47,477 bases of DNA from MGIIb-P sp963934015. Lineage in GTDB: Archaea; Thermoplasmatota; Poseidoniia; Poseidoniales; Thalassarchaeaceae. The stretch's first letter is position 1, and every line of letters begins with the position of its first letter. The notes beneath the pieces were generated by a model. It worked only from the letters and a program-made list of their open reading frames with translations. It had not been told where the DNA came from and searched no databases. Below, in pieces: positions 7,672-15,068 of the stretch. Location of the stretch: the NCBI GenBank assembly GCA_963934015.1, contig CAWVWT010000013.1, forward strand, positions 1 through 47,477, in the 5' to 3' direction. The translations under genes were made by a program, and so were the position numbers.

Positions 7672-8819
7672 GTGAACACCGACCTTCATCGGTAGCACCT
7701 GGAAGACCAGGTTCAGCGGTGTATCCAACCTCACCAATTTCCGATGGTGCCAAGGGCATTGCCACCGGTCGTGAAGTGGAATGGGAACCACTCGTGGACT
7801 TCAGGCGCAATGATGTATCCGAGAATACAATACACGGTGCCATCGCTTGGGCGCATGGCTCAGAAGTGATACATTCATTCGGTGGAAACGTCCTCTGTTA
7901 TGGACGAAGTATGATGAAACCACTATTGATGAAATCATTCGTTGACATCCTCGATTCCGAGCTGACTGAAGAACAGAAAGCAATCGCCTGTTCATCGCAC
8001 AATGGGGATACCGAACACGTCGCAGCAGCACAATCGATTCTGACCGAATCTGAATGGGGTTTGATGCAGTGCCCACTCGACGTACCACTCATCCAATTTG
8101 GTCGCCAGGTGCGACGACCTCGGCGGTGGTTCCATACTTGTTCGGGTGAACACGCTGCTATTCTTCGGGCATTGCGCCTTTTGGGCATCAATCGTGCAGG
8201 TTACACATTGCCACAATCAGATTGGTTTCCGCTCTATCTCAACGTCCTTCGACGATTCTTGGGTGAGCCCCATTGGGAACCCAAACGTGTCTCAAAGGAT
8301 GGGTGTGGTTTACCGACGGTATCCAATACGGTCAACGAACTCGCAGTAATGTTTGCCGGTTTAGCTCGTGAAAAGGACGATGATTGGATCTGGGATTCGA
8401 TGTGTAAATTTCCGGACTTAATCGGTGGATTCAATCGGCTTGACTCAACCGCTATCAAGGCAGGCAATGGCACAGTTTTAGCCAAAGAAGGTGCGGATGG
8501 TTTACTCGGTCTTTCCATCATTCACGATGACTTCCCCAAAGGCCTCGGCATCGTCATCAAAATCGCACATGGGTGGAATTCACAGGCCACTTGGTACGTT
8601 GCTCGCGCAGTGCTTGGTGTTCTTGGAATCGAATTGAGAAACCCATACCCTCTCCATCGTCAAAAGGCATTCATCGTCCCAGGTGTTGTCCCTCCTGACC
8701 GGCTCGAGAAATTGGAACGAGTGGTCACGTGGGACGAATGGGACCCGAATTCAGATCGCTGGTACTATGATTGGCAAAAGTACTCCAATCCATTTTCTGG
8801 AGAGGGTAGCCATGAGTGA
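7668..8819 (+). CDS. L-asparaginase II family (Rhizobium etli AnsA-type) amidohydrolase
   Basis: A 383-aa member of the asparaginase II family (class 3, unrelated to the AnsB type). Family landmarks are visible: Ser81-x-x-Lys84 in RSMMK, Cys158 in CSGEHAA, Cys213 in DGCGLPT and Lys273 in KEGADG. In the R. etli enzyme the CSGK lysine is a zinc ligand; here that position is Glu161, so metal binding or specificity may be altered. Role: probable release of ammonia from asparagine or from another amide. It overlaps its neighbours by 4 bases (ATGA) upstream and 8 bases (ATGAGTGA) downstream. Such coupling suggests it works in the same pathway as the ALDH. An amide substrate derived from the aminomuconate route is possible but unproved. 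Confidence 0.85.
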   Translation: MSEHRPSSVAPGRPGSAVYPTSPISDGAKGIATGREVEWEPLVDFRRNDVSENTIHGAIAWAHGSEVIHSFGGNVLCYGRSMMKPLLMKSFVDILDSELTEEQKAIACSSHNGDTEHVAAAQSILTESEWGLMQCPLDVPLIQFGRQVRRPRRWFHTCSGEHAAILRALRLLGINRAGYTLPQSDWFPLYLNVLRRFLGEPHWEPKRVSKDGCGLPTVSNTVNELAVMFAGLAREKDDDWIWDSMCKFPDLIGGFNRLDSTAIKAGNGTVLAKEGADGLLGLSIIHDDFPKGLGIVIKIAHGWNSQATWYVARAVLGVLGIELRNPYPLHRQKAFIVPGVVPPDRLEKLERVVTWDEWDPNSDRWYYDWQKYSNPFSGEGSHE

Positions 8820-10263
8820 TATTACCGAACTATCCAATTACATCAATGGGGAATGGCGGTCCGCAAATTGCGAGCATTGGATTGAAGATTATTCGCCAGC
8901 TAACGGCGCTCATATTGCACGTATCCCTTGCTCTTCAAGCGAAGATATTGATGCCGCTGTTGAGGCCGCTTTGGATGCCGCCGATAATTGGGCCGACCTC
9001 AGCATTGCAGAACGAGCGGATTGGTTGGACACTATTGCTGGCGCTCTCGAGGAGCGCGCAGAAGAAGTGGCGCAACTCGAAAGTCTGGATACTGGCAAGC
9101 CAATTTCCCTGGCACGTTCGGTCGATGCAGCACGATCGGTCGCCAATTTTCGCTTCTTCGCTGAGCAAGGACGTGAATTTGAATCTGAAGTTTTCGAGAT
9201 GAGTGATGCGACCAATCGAGTTGTCTACAAGCCAGTCGGTGTGGCTGGTTTGATTACCCCCTGGAATCTACCTCTGTATCTATTGTCATGGAAAGTTGCA
9301 CCCGCCTTACTGATGGGTAATACTGTGGTTGCCAAACCGTCTGAAATGACACCGATGACCGCATCACTGCTTGCGGAGGTCATCGACGATGTTGGATTAC
9401 CAACAGGTGTATTCAATCTAGTCCATGGCAATGGAATGGATGCGGGGGCACCTCTCACATCCCACCCCGATGTCAATCTCATTTCGTTCACAGGTGGGAC
9501 CACCACTGGCAGAGAAGTTGCCAAGTCCGCATCTTCTGGGTTCAAGAAACTGAGTTTAGAGCTCGGTGGAAAGAATGCAACAATTATTCGGGCAGATGTC
9601 GATATTGAGAATATGATCCACGGGATTGTGCGTGCATCTTTCCTGAACCAAGGGCAAGTCTGCCTGTGCGGTTCAAGAATTCTCATCCATGAATCAATTT
9701 ACGATACCTTTGTTGAAGCTTTTCTCAATACGGTGGCGAACATGATCGTAGGCGATCCCGCTGATGAAGAAACAGAACTGGGTGCATTGATTTCAGCGGC
9801 CCACCGTGACAAAGTATTGTCTTACATTGACCTTGCTGAAGAAGAAGGTGGAGACATATTGTGTGGCGGCGGTGCCCCGGTTGGAATTCCTCAAGCATTT
9901 GAGAACGGATATTGGGTCTCCCCCACCGTGATTGATGGTCTTGCTCCCGATAGTCGATGTTCCACTGAGGAAATTTTCGGACCAGTCGTCACGTTGCATC
10001 CGTTTTCTGACGATGAAGAAGCGATTGAAATTGCCAACATGACGGACTACGGGTTGGCTGGCTCCATTTGGACCACGGATGTTGAGGCTGGGAGTGAAAT
10101 GGCTGAACAAATTAATTCAGGTATGATCTGGGTCAACTGTTGGTTGCACAGAGACTTGCGTGTTCCCTTTGGTGGCGTGAAAAACAGTGGTATTGGACGG
10201 GAAGGTGGACGCTGGAGTCTCGGATTCTTTTCCGAAGCCATCAACATCTGTGTCAAACATTGA
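8812..10263 (+). CDS. amnC: Aldehyde dehydrogenase, 2-aminomuconate-semialdehyde / 2-hydroxymuconate-semialdehyde type
   Basis: An NAD-dependent ALDH of 483 aa. The catalytic base Glu250 lies in ELGGKN and the nucleophile Cys284 in GQVC, with the standard 34-residue spacing. 'TPWNLPLYLLSWKVAPALLMGNTVVAKPSEMTPMTA' (split here only for identification: PWNLPLYL and KPSEMTPMTA) is characteristic of the muconate-semialdehyde/ALDH8A1 group. ATG 8812 was chosen because MSDITELSNYINGEW matches an ALDH N-terminus. An in-frame upstream ATG at 8683 lies deep inside the asparaginase gene. Known AmnC oxidises 2-aminomuconate-6-semialdehyde to 2-aminomuconate. The dioxygenase and deaminase that would act before and after it are encoded at 10784-13266, which supports this assignment. 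Confidence 0.85.
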   Translation: MSDITELSNYINGEWRSANCEHWIEDYSPANGAHIARIPCSSSEDIDAAVEAALDAADNWADLSIAERADWLDTIAGALEERAEEVAQLESLDTGKPISLARSVDAARSVANFRFFAEQGREFESEVFEMSDATNRVVYKPVGVAGLITPWNLPLYLLSWKVAPALLMGNTVVAKPSEMTPMTASLLAEVIDDVGLPTGVFNLVHGNGMDAGAPLTSHPDVNLISFTGGTTTGREVAKSASSGFKKLSLELGGKNATIIRADVDIENMIHGIVRASFLNQGQVCLCGSRILIHESIYDTFVEAFLNTVANMIVGDPADEETELGALISAAHRDKVLSYIDLAEEEGGDILCGGGAPVGIPQAFENGYWVSPTVIDGLAPDSRCSTEEIFGPVVTLHPFSDDEEAIEIANMTDYGLAGSIWTTDVEAGSEMAEQINSGMIWVNCWLHRDLRVPFGGVKNSGIGREGGRWSLGFFSEAINICVKH

Positions 10264-10750
10264 GAATAGCGCTCATCGCCCAAGCACCCATGAACATGCC
10301 CGTCAAGCCACCAACGCCCAACCACAATCCAGTTCTGAATGGTTGAACTTCGTATTTCCATTGATATGTGGATACGAAGACCCAACCACCAATGACAGCG
10401 AGGAACCATAACGAACACATAAGCAAAGCCAAACCGCATACTTGGGGAAGGAATACGACGATTACACCCGCCATAACTCCATAACGCATTTCTTCAGGTT
10501 CGCCCCATTCAGTTGGGATCCTAAACATGAGAATTAAGGCAAAAAGAATGAGGGTCAACCAAGACAGGATTAGAGGTAAAAGATCATCCAACATTTTGTC
10601 CTCAAGTTCAATATTTGGCGCCAATTTGAAGCCGATAATCGCCGCTAACAAGCCAGCAAGAGGAGGTATCGCAAAAAGAGCGAGGGGGGGTTTCTCCCAC
10701 TTCATCGACCAGAGGCGAGGGCGCCATCCTATGACGATTACCTCGGGCAT
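10253..10750 (-). CDS. Small four-helix integral membrane protein, unknown function
   Basis: A 165-aa protein with a short basic N-terminus (MPEVIVIGWRPRLWSMKWEKPP) and about five hydrophobic stretches: LALFAIPPLAGLLAAIIGF, LLPLILSWLTLILFALILM, GVMAGVIVVFLPQV, LLMCSLWFLAVIGGWVFV and LGVGGLTGMFMGAWAMS. I recognise no family. It overlaps the 3' end of the ALDH by 11 bases on the opposite strand and interrupts an otherwise co-directional gene set. ATG 10750 was chosen over further-upstream starts because translation from 10834 would run through the amnB start region. Its start lies 12 bases beyond the inverted repeat at 10763-10781, which it shares with amnB. Confidence 0.7.
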   Translation of the reverse strand: MPEVIVIGWRPRLWSMKWEKPPLALFAIPPLAGLLAAIIGFKLAPNIELEDKMLDDLLPLILSWLTLILFALILMFRIPTEWGEPEEMRYGVMAGVIVVFLPQVCGLALLMCSLWFLAVIGGWVFVSTYQWKYEVQPFRTGLWLGVGGLTGMFMGAWAMSAILNV

Positions 10751-10762
10751 TGTTTCAAATGC

Positions 10763-10781
10763 CGCCTTCCTGTGGAAGGCG
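10763..10781. promoter_or_regulatory. Inverted repeat between divergent starts, SD of amnB in one arm
   Basis: Perfect 8-bp arms CGCCTTCC and GGAAGGCG around TGT. On the plus strand the 3' arm carries GGAAGG and ends two bases before ATG 10784; on the minus strand it ends 12 bases before ATG 10750. It lies between divergent genes, so it cannot be a terminator for either. Confidence 0.6.
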
Positions 10782-10783
10782 TG

Positions 10784-11689
10784 ATGATAAAGGGGGAAAT
10801 CGTTCTCGGCTGCCTCGCACCGCACCCCCCTCATCTGGTCTATGCAGATAACCCGGATGAGAACGAACCTACCAGCGAAGGCGGTTGGGAAGCACTACGC
10901 TGGGGGTACGCAAGATTAGCGCGTAAACTGAAGACAATCGAATATGATGCAATCGTCATTCTGACCCCTCACTGGCAGACCTATATTGGCACGCACTTCC
11001 TCGGATGTGATTCATTCAAATCACTCTCAGTAGACCCTATCTTCCCGAACCTATTCCGCTATCATTACAATCTCAAAGTTGATGTTGAGCTATCGGAGAG
11101 GATGTGTGAAATTGCAGGAGAAGCAGGCATCATTACCAAAATGATGCGCAATCCAGATTTCCGTGTTGATTATGGGACCATCACATCTTGTCATCTTTTG
11201 AATCCAGATTGGGACAAACCAATCGTCACAGTGAGCAGCAATCGAAATCGGCACTACTATTCAGTTGAGGTCATGAATGAGCAAGCCCAAGCTCTGGGTG
11301 CCGCTTGTCGCAAGGCGATTGAAGAAAGTGGGAAACGTGTCGTTTTGATTGCCAGTCACAGTCTTTCACACCGCCATTTCACGACCGAAGCACCGCTCCC
11401 CGAGGACATGAGTCGTGAACACATCTACAATCACAGCCAATACGTTTGGGACATGAAGGTAATCGACCTCATGCGAGAAGGAAAAATGCAGGAATTCATC
11501 GACTTGATGCCTGAATTTACGGAACAAACGATGGCTGAAACCGAGGGAGGAGGACTCACTTGGATGATGGCTGCGATGGGGATGCCGAATTATCCGGCTG
11601 AAATTTATGGTTATCAATCAGTTATTGGCACCGGCAATGTCGTCGCCTGCTGGGATCCCGATGAAGAAACACGGGAGATGGTTCTGTGA
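10784..11689 (+). CDS. amnB: Class III extradiol (LigB-fold) ring-cleavage dioxygenase, catalytic subunit, AmnB-like
   Basis: A 301-aa protein resembling the beta (catalytic) subunit of 2-aminophenol 1,6-dioxygenase, which opens the ring of 2-aminophenol with O2 to give 2-aminomuconate semialdehyde. All expected iron-site residues are present: His14 (APHPPH), His63 (LTPHWQ), Glu252 (AETEGGG) and the acid-base His196 (SLSHRHF). The strings FRVDYGTIT and VIGTGN are also typical of this subfamily. ATG 10784 is preferred to the GTG at 10772, which lies inside the hairpin, because GGAAGG is positioned for it. It overlaps the next gene by GTGA, implying 1:1 translation with the partner subunit. Natural substrates could be 2-aminophenol, 3-hydroxyanthranilate or another o-aminophenol. 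Confidence 0.85.
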   Translation: MIKGEIVLGCLAPHPPHLVYADNPDENEPTSEGGWEALRWGYARLARKLKTIEYDAIVILTPHWQTYIGTHFLGCDSFKSLSVDPIFPNLFRYHYNLKVDVELSERMCEIAGEAGIITKMMRNPDFRVDYGTITSCHLLNPDWDKPIVTVSSNRNRHYYSVEVMNEQAQALGAACRKAIEESGKRVVLIASHSLSHRHFTTEAPLPEDMSREHIYNHSQYVWDMKVIDLMREGKMQEFIDLMPEFTEQTMAETEGGGLTWMMAAMGMPNYPAEIYGYQSVIGTGNVVACWDPDEETREMVL

Positions 11690-13266
11690 GCGATGATCCA
11701 GTGCTATTCGGACTATACGTTCCACCCCACCCACATCCACTTCTCGCACCCGACCAAAACAAGGGTTGGGGGGAACTGAGAGCGGCATACGACGAATGCC
11801 GAAGACGAATTGAAGAGAGTGATGCCGATGTGATCATCGTCTACTCGACCACATGGCCCAGCATTGTTGGACATCAATTCCAAGTACAACCCGAACCCGA
11901 ATGGGTTCATGTCGACGATGATTTCCACTTCCTAGGTTCAATGCCCTACAAATTCAAAATGGATGCTGAGTTTGGAAATGCCTACAGAGATGCAGCCGAA
12001 GCCAGAGGATTACACTCGCGTACAGTTGCTTACCATGGATTCCCCATCGATACTGGTTCTGTTGTGGCATTGAGTTTACTCAACCCTGGCAACCGAATTC
12101 CTGCCTGCATCGTTTCTAGCAATATGTATGCCAACCGTGCAGAAACCATCGTGCTAGGCAAGGCGGCAAGAGATGCGCTGAAAGCCCAAGGAAAGAAAGC
12201 GGTCATTGTCGCAGTATCAAGCCTTTCCAATCGTATGTTTACCAAACATGTAGAACCCGAAAATGACCGGATTCACTCGGCCAAAGATGAGGAATGGAAT
12301 CGAAAAATTCTCGAGTTCTTTGAGAATGGAAGATTGGAAGATCTCAGTCAACTGAGTCGTGACATTCACGGACAAATTCGAGTACAGAAAGTGGTTGCCT
12401 ACAAGCCAGCTTGGTGGATGGCAGCAACTATGGGTCAACACAACAACTACGATGGTGAAGTCTTGGCTTATGCTGCGCTTCACGGTAGTGGTGGAGCTGT
12501 CATTCAGCTCACACCATCCAAGGGCTCAGTGGGTGACAAAGAATTTGATGAAGATGATGTTGAAATCTATCGTGGTGACCGAAATGTCCTCACCACTGGC
12601 GCCGGAGATATGCAGGCATCCGGGGGCGTGGACGGCCCTTTAGATGAAGCCGAAAGGCCACTGGAAGATGATGATTGGAGAAATCCTCTCGAATACGCTG
12701 AAGATTTGTATGACGAATATGGATCTACTGTAGTATCTCATGCAAGTGGTGCACTGGGGGTTGCTGCTGGTACCGTAATCGCTGGGCCCGTGGGGGGGAT
12801 TGCCGGTGGAATCGTTGCTCGGAAAAAAGTCAGTAAAATGCTGAACAAGGATGGGGCAATAATTGCTGAAAATGCACCAAAGGCAGTTGGGGCATACCCG
12901 CATGCTCGACGGGTGGGGAAATTACTGTTCATTTCGGGTGTTGGTCCGCGTAATCCGACGGACAATACCATCCAGGGTGGCCCGATTGAAGATGACAAGG
13001 GGAATCCCTTGGATTATGACATTGAGGCCCAAACAGAAGCCTGTATCGAAAATGTTCGAATTATTCTCGAAGCCTGTGATGCTGAATTGGATGATATCAT
13101 TGATATCACGACGTTTTTGGTTGACATGAAGCGGGATTTCAAGGGATACAACAAGGTCTATGCCAAACATTTCGAAGAAATTCAGGCCACTCGGACTACA
13201 TTGGCAATTCAAGCACTTCCAACTCCAATCGCCGTGGAAATGAAGGTCATCGCTAAAGCACCATAG
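11686..13266 (+). CDS. Fusion: AmnA-like LigB subunit + Gly-rich linker + RidA-type 2-aminomuconate deaminase
   Basis: A 526-aa protein with three parts. Residues 1 to about 285 are a LigB-fold domain like the non-catalytic alpha subunit of aminophenol dioxygenase: the metal His is lost (VYSTTWP where the partner has LTPHWQ, and SSLSNRMF where it has SHSLSHRHF), while FPIDTGS is kept. Residues about 300-384 are an acidic stretch followed by a glycine-zipper-like segment (GALGVAAGTV, GPVGGIAGGIV) ending in RKK. Residues about 385-526 form a RidA/YjgF domain close to 2-aminomuconate deaminase (AmnD): YPHARRVGKLLFISG, DIEAQTEACIENV, TTFLVDM, TRTTLAIQ. It uses a GTG start overlapping the amnB stop, with GGGAG before it. 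Joining ring cleavage to deamination suggests channelling of unstable aminomuconate intermediates. Confidence 0.82.
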   Translation: MSDDPVLFGLYVPPHPHPLLAPDQNKGWGELRAAYDECRRRIEESDADVIIVYSTTWPSIVGHQFQVQPEPEWVHVDDDFHFLGSMPYKFKMDAEFGNAYRDAAEARGLHSRTVAYHGFPIDTGSVVALSLLNPGNRIPACIVSSNMYANRAETIVLGKAARDALKAQGKKAVIVAVSSLSNRMFTKHVEPENDRIHSAKDEEWNRKILEFFENGRLEDLSQLSRDIHGQIRVQKVVAYKPAWWMAATMGQHNNYDGEVLAYAALHGSGGAVIQLTPSKGSVGDKEFDEDDVEIYRGDRNVLTTGAGDMQASGGVDGPLDEAERPLEDDDWRNPLEYAEDLYDEYGSTVVSHASGALGVAAGTVIAGPVGGIAGGIVARKKVSKMLNKDGAIIAENAPKAVGAYPHARRVGKLLFISGVGPRNPTDNTIQGGPIEDDKGNPLDYDIEAQTEACIENVRIILEACDAELDDIIDITTFLVDMKRDFKGYNKVYAKHFEEIQATRTTLAIQALPTPIAVEMKVIAKAP

Positions 13267-13275
13267 TTCAACGAT

Positions 13276-13294
13276 TAAGATACGTAGTATCTTA
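13276..13294 (+). promoter_or_regulatory. Inverted repeat abutting the permease start codon
   Basis: Perfect 8-bp arms TAAGATAC and GTATCTTA around GTA. The last base of the 3' arm is the A of the ATG at 13294. It starts nine bases after the stop of the fusion gene, so a terminator role is possible too. Confidence 0.55.
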
Positions 13295-15006
13295 TGCCCC
13301 GGCCAGAGCCGAACCCGATAATGCAACCGATCAAACCATCCATGCTGATTGACTTTGTATACAAGCCAATACAGTTGGTCAGTGACACTCTAGAGCGAAA
13401 ACTAGGCATGGCTTCAGTTGTCATCATCTCACTTTCAGCAATGCTAGGTTCCGGCCTATTCGTCCTACCTGCTTTAGCAATGCTGGACATGGGGGGGGGG
13501 ACCATACCCGTGGGTGGGATTTGGTTGGCCTACCTCGTGGCAGCACTCATCGTACTCCCTGGAGCTCTTTCCAAAGGAGAACTTGCGACTGCAATGCCAT
13601 CATCAGGTGGCTCCTATGTCTACATCGAACGAACATTTGGCCCACTTATTGGTACAATCTCAGGGCTTGGTCTGTGGGCTAATTTCATGTTAAAATCCGC
13701 TTTCGCACTGATTGGATTCAAAGCGTATCTCGTGATTTTGGAAAATTTAATCGGCGTCACAATTGATATTGAAATTGCCGCAGTAATACTACTCGTCATG
13801 ATTGTGATCATCAATATCTTGGGACTGAAGAAAATCAAAAAGGTCCAAACACCGATCGTACTCACTTCTGTAATATTCCTATTCATACTATGCATTTGGG
13901 CCATTTTTACCATGGATTTGAATTGGGATGCTGCATTTTCCAGAGAAGCATTTGGCACAGGGTGGAAATCTGTCGCCGAAACTGCTGCATTTGTATTCGT
14001 TGCGTATGCAGGTGTTACAAAAATTGCAGCCGTAGGTGGAGAAATCAAAAACCCAACCAGGAATATGCCTTATGGAATTCTTTGGTCACTGCTCATCAGT
14101 TGTTTGCTTTATGTCGTAATATCCATTGTCATGGTCGCAGCCGTTGAACCGTCTTCATTCATGGGATTGGAAGAGGGGAAGGTGACGGCAAATGAAGACC
14201 CAATCTACACTTTTGCGACAGCGGTTGGGGGTGAAACGGTTGGAATTATCGCCGCCGTTCTCGCAGTGACGACCATGACTTCGATGGCCCTTGCCGGTAT
14301 CATGGCTTCGTCACGGTTCCCATTTGCAATGGCCAGAGATAACCTTCTCCCGGAAGCATTGGAAAATGTGCACCCAAAATATCAGACACCACATCTCTCA
14401 ATCATCGGTACTGGAATTGCAATGGCTGCAGCGATTATTCTACTCGACACTCATGAAGTTGCGAAACTCGCATCTGGTTTCAAAATCATGATTTTCATCG
14501 TAATTAATGCCAGTGTAATTGTTCTAAGAAGGGCATCAAAAACACATTCTTGGTACCAACCTGAATGGAAATCTCCTCTGTACCCTTGGATGCAATTTTT
14601 CGGTATCGGCGGGGGATTTGTGCTCATCTATTTGATGGGTGGAAAGGCACTCATTGGTGCAGCCGCCTGTTGCTTGCTGGGACTAGTCACATACTATTCC
14701 TATGGGAAATCAAGAGCACATCCTATGCTGACGCCCTGGAGAACGGTGCGAACCGAATTCACGAATGTATCCCAGCATGAACGGGAAAAGAGATGGCTGG
14801 TATTCCATACCACTGCCGCCAAAAAATCACACCCTGAGTACCTCAATGAAAGTGAATTTGTTCATGCCATGGGTATTATTGCACCAAAATATGAGGCCTT
14901 TCACGTCCGTAATCTGTTCCACGAAATTGACACTAATGGTGATGGAATCATTGATGTCGACGAATTCCTCGACGGTATGGAAGAAGTATTTGATGAGGGC
15001 GAATAG
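13294..15006 (+). CDS. APC-superfamily amino-acid permease with C-terminal EF-hand
   Basis: A 570-aa integral membrane protein. Residues about 35-470 form the APC transporter core with the helix-1 signature ISLSAMLGSGLF and the 'GELATAMPSSGGSYVYIERTFG' region (PSSGGSYVY is the recognisable part), plus about 12 membrane helices. Unusually, a soluble tail of about 95 residues follows and contains a canonical calcium-binding EF-hand loop, DTNGDGIIDVDE (about 545-556), with ligands at positions 1, 3, 5, 9 and 12. Calcium control of transport is a reasonable inference. It lies 27 bases after the aminomuconate fusion gene and may import the pathway substrate or an amino acid. A 10-G run within the first membrane region keeps the frame here. 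Alternative start: ATG at 13321. Confidence 0.85.
   Translation: MPRPEPNPIMQPIKPSMLIDFVYKPIQLVSDTLERKLGMASVVIISLSAMLGSGLFVLPALAMLDMGGGTIPVGGIWLAYLVAALIVLPGALSKGELATAMPSSGGSYVYIERTFGPLIGTISGLGLWANFMLKSAFALIGFKAYLVILENLIGVTIDIEIAAVILLVMIVIINILGLKKIKKVQTPIVLTSVIFLFILCIWAIFTMDLNWDAAFSREAFGTGWKSVAETAAFVFVAYAGVTKIAAVGGEIKNPTRNMPYGILWSLLISCLLYVVISIVMVAAVEPSSFMGLEEGKVTANEDPIYTFATAVGGETVGIIAAVLAVTTMTSMALAGIMASSRFPFAMARDNLLPEALENVHPKYQTPHLSIIGTGIAMAAAIILLDTHEVAKLASGFKIMIFIVINASVIVLRRASKTHSWYQPEWKSPLYPWMQFFGIGGGFVLIYLMGGKALIGAAACCLLGLVTYYSYGKSRAHPMLTPWRTVRTEFTNVSQHEREKRWLVFHTTAAKKSHPEYLNESEFVHAMGIIAPKYEAFHVRNLFHEIDTNGDGIIDVDEFLDGMEEVFDEGE
13491..13500 (+). repeat. Ten-G homopolymer inside the permease gene
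   Basis: Ten consecutive G residues encode the end of Met and three Gly codons (DMGGGTIP). It is the longest G/C run I noticed; others of eight are at 3443-3450, 34822-34829 and 38498-38505. Slippage of one base would truncate the permease. Confidence 0.9.
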
Positions 15007-15068
15007 GTCTGTTTCTGTCGCCGTGCCCTTGAAGGGTGTTGCGCTTCTCGCAATATTGGAGGGTCACG

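Noticed and set aside
8683..8811. ALDH start 43 codons upstream at ATG 8683
   Set aside because: This region is fully inside the asparaginase coding sequence, and the ALDH family N-terminus begins at MSDITELSNYINGEW (8812).
15022..15040. CCCT-TGA-AGGG repeat before panB as another start hairpin
   Set aside because: It has only four Watson-Crick pairs plus wobbles and lies 30 bases from the ATG; too weak to list.
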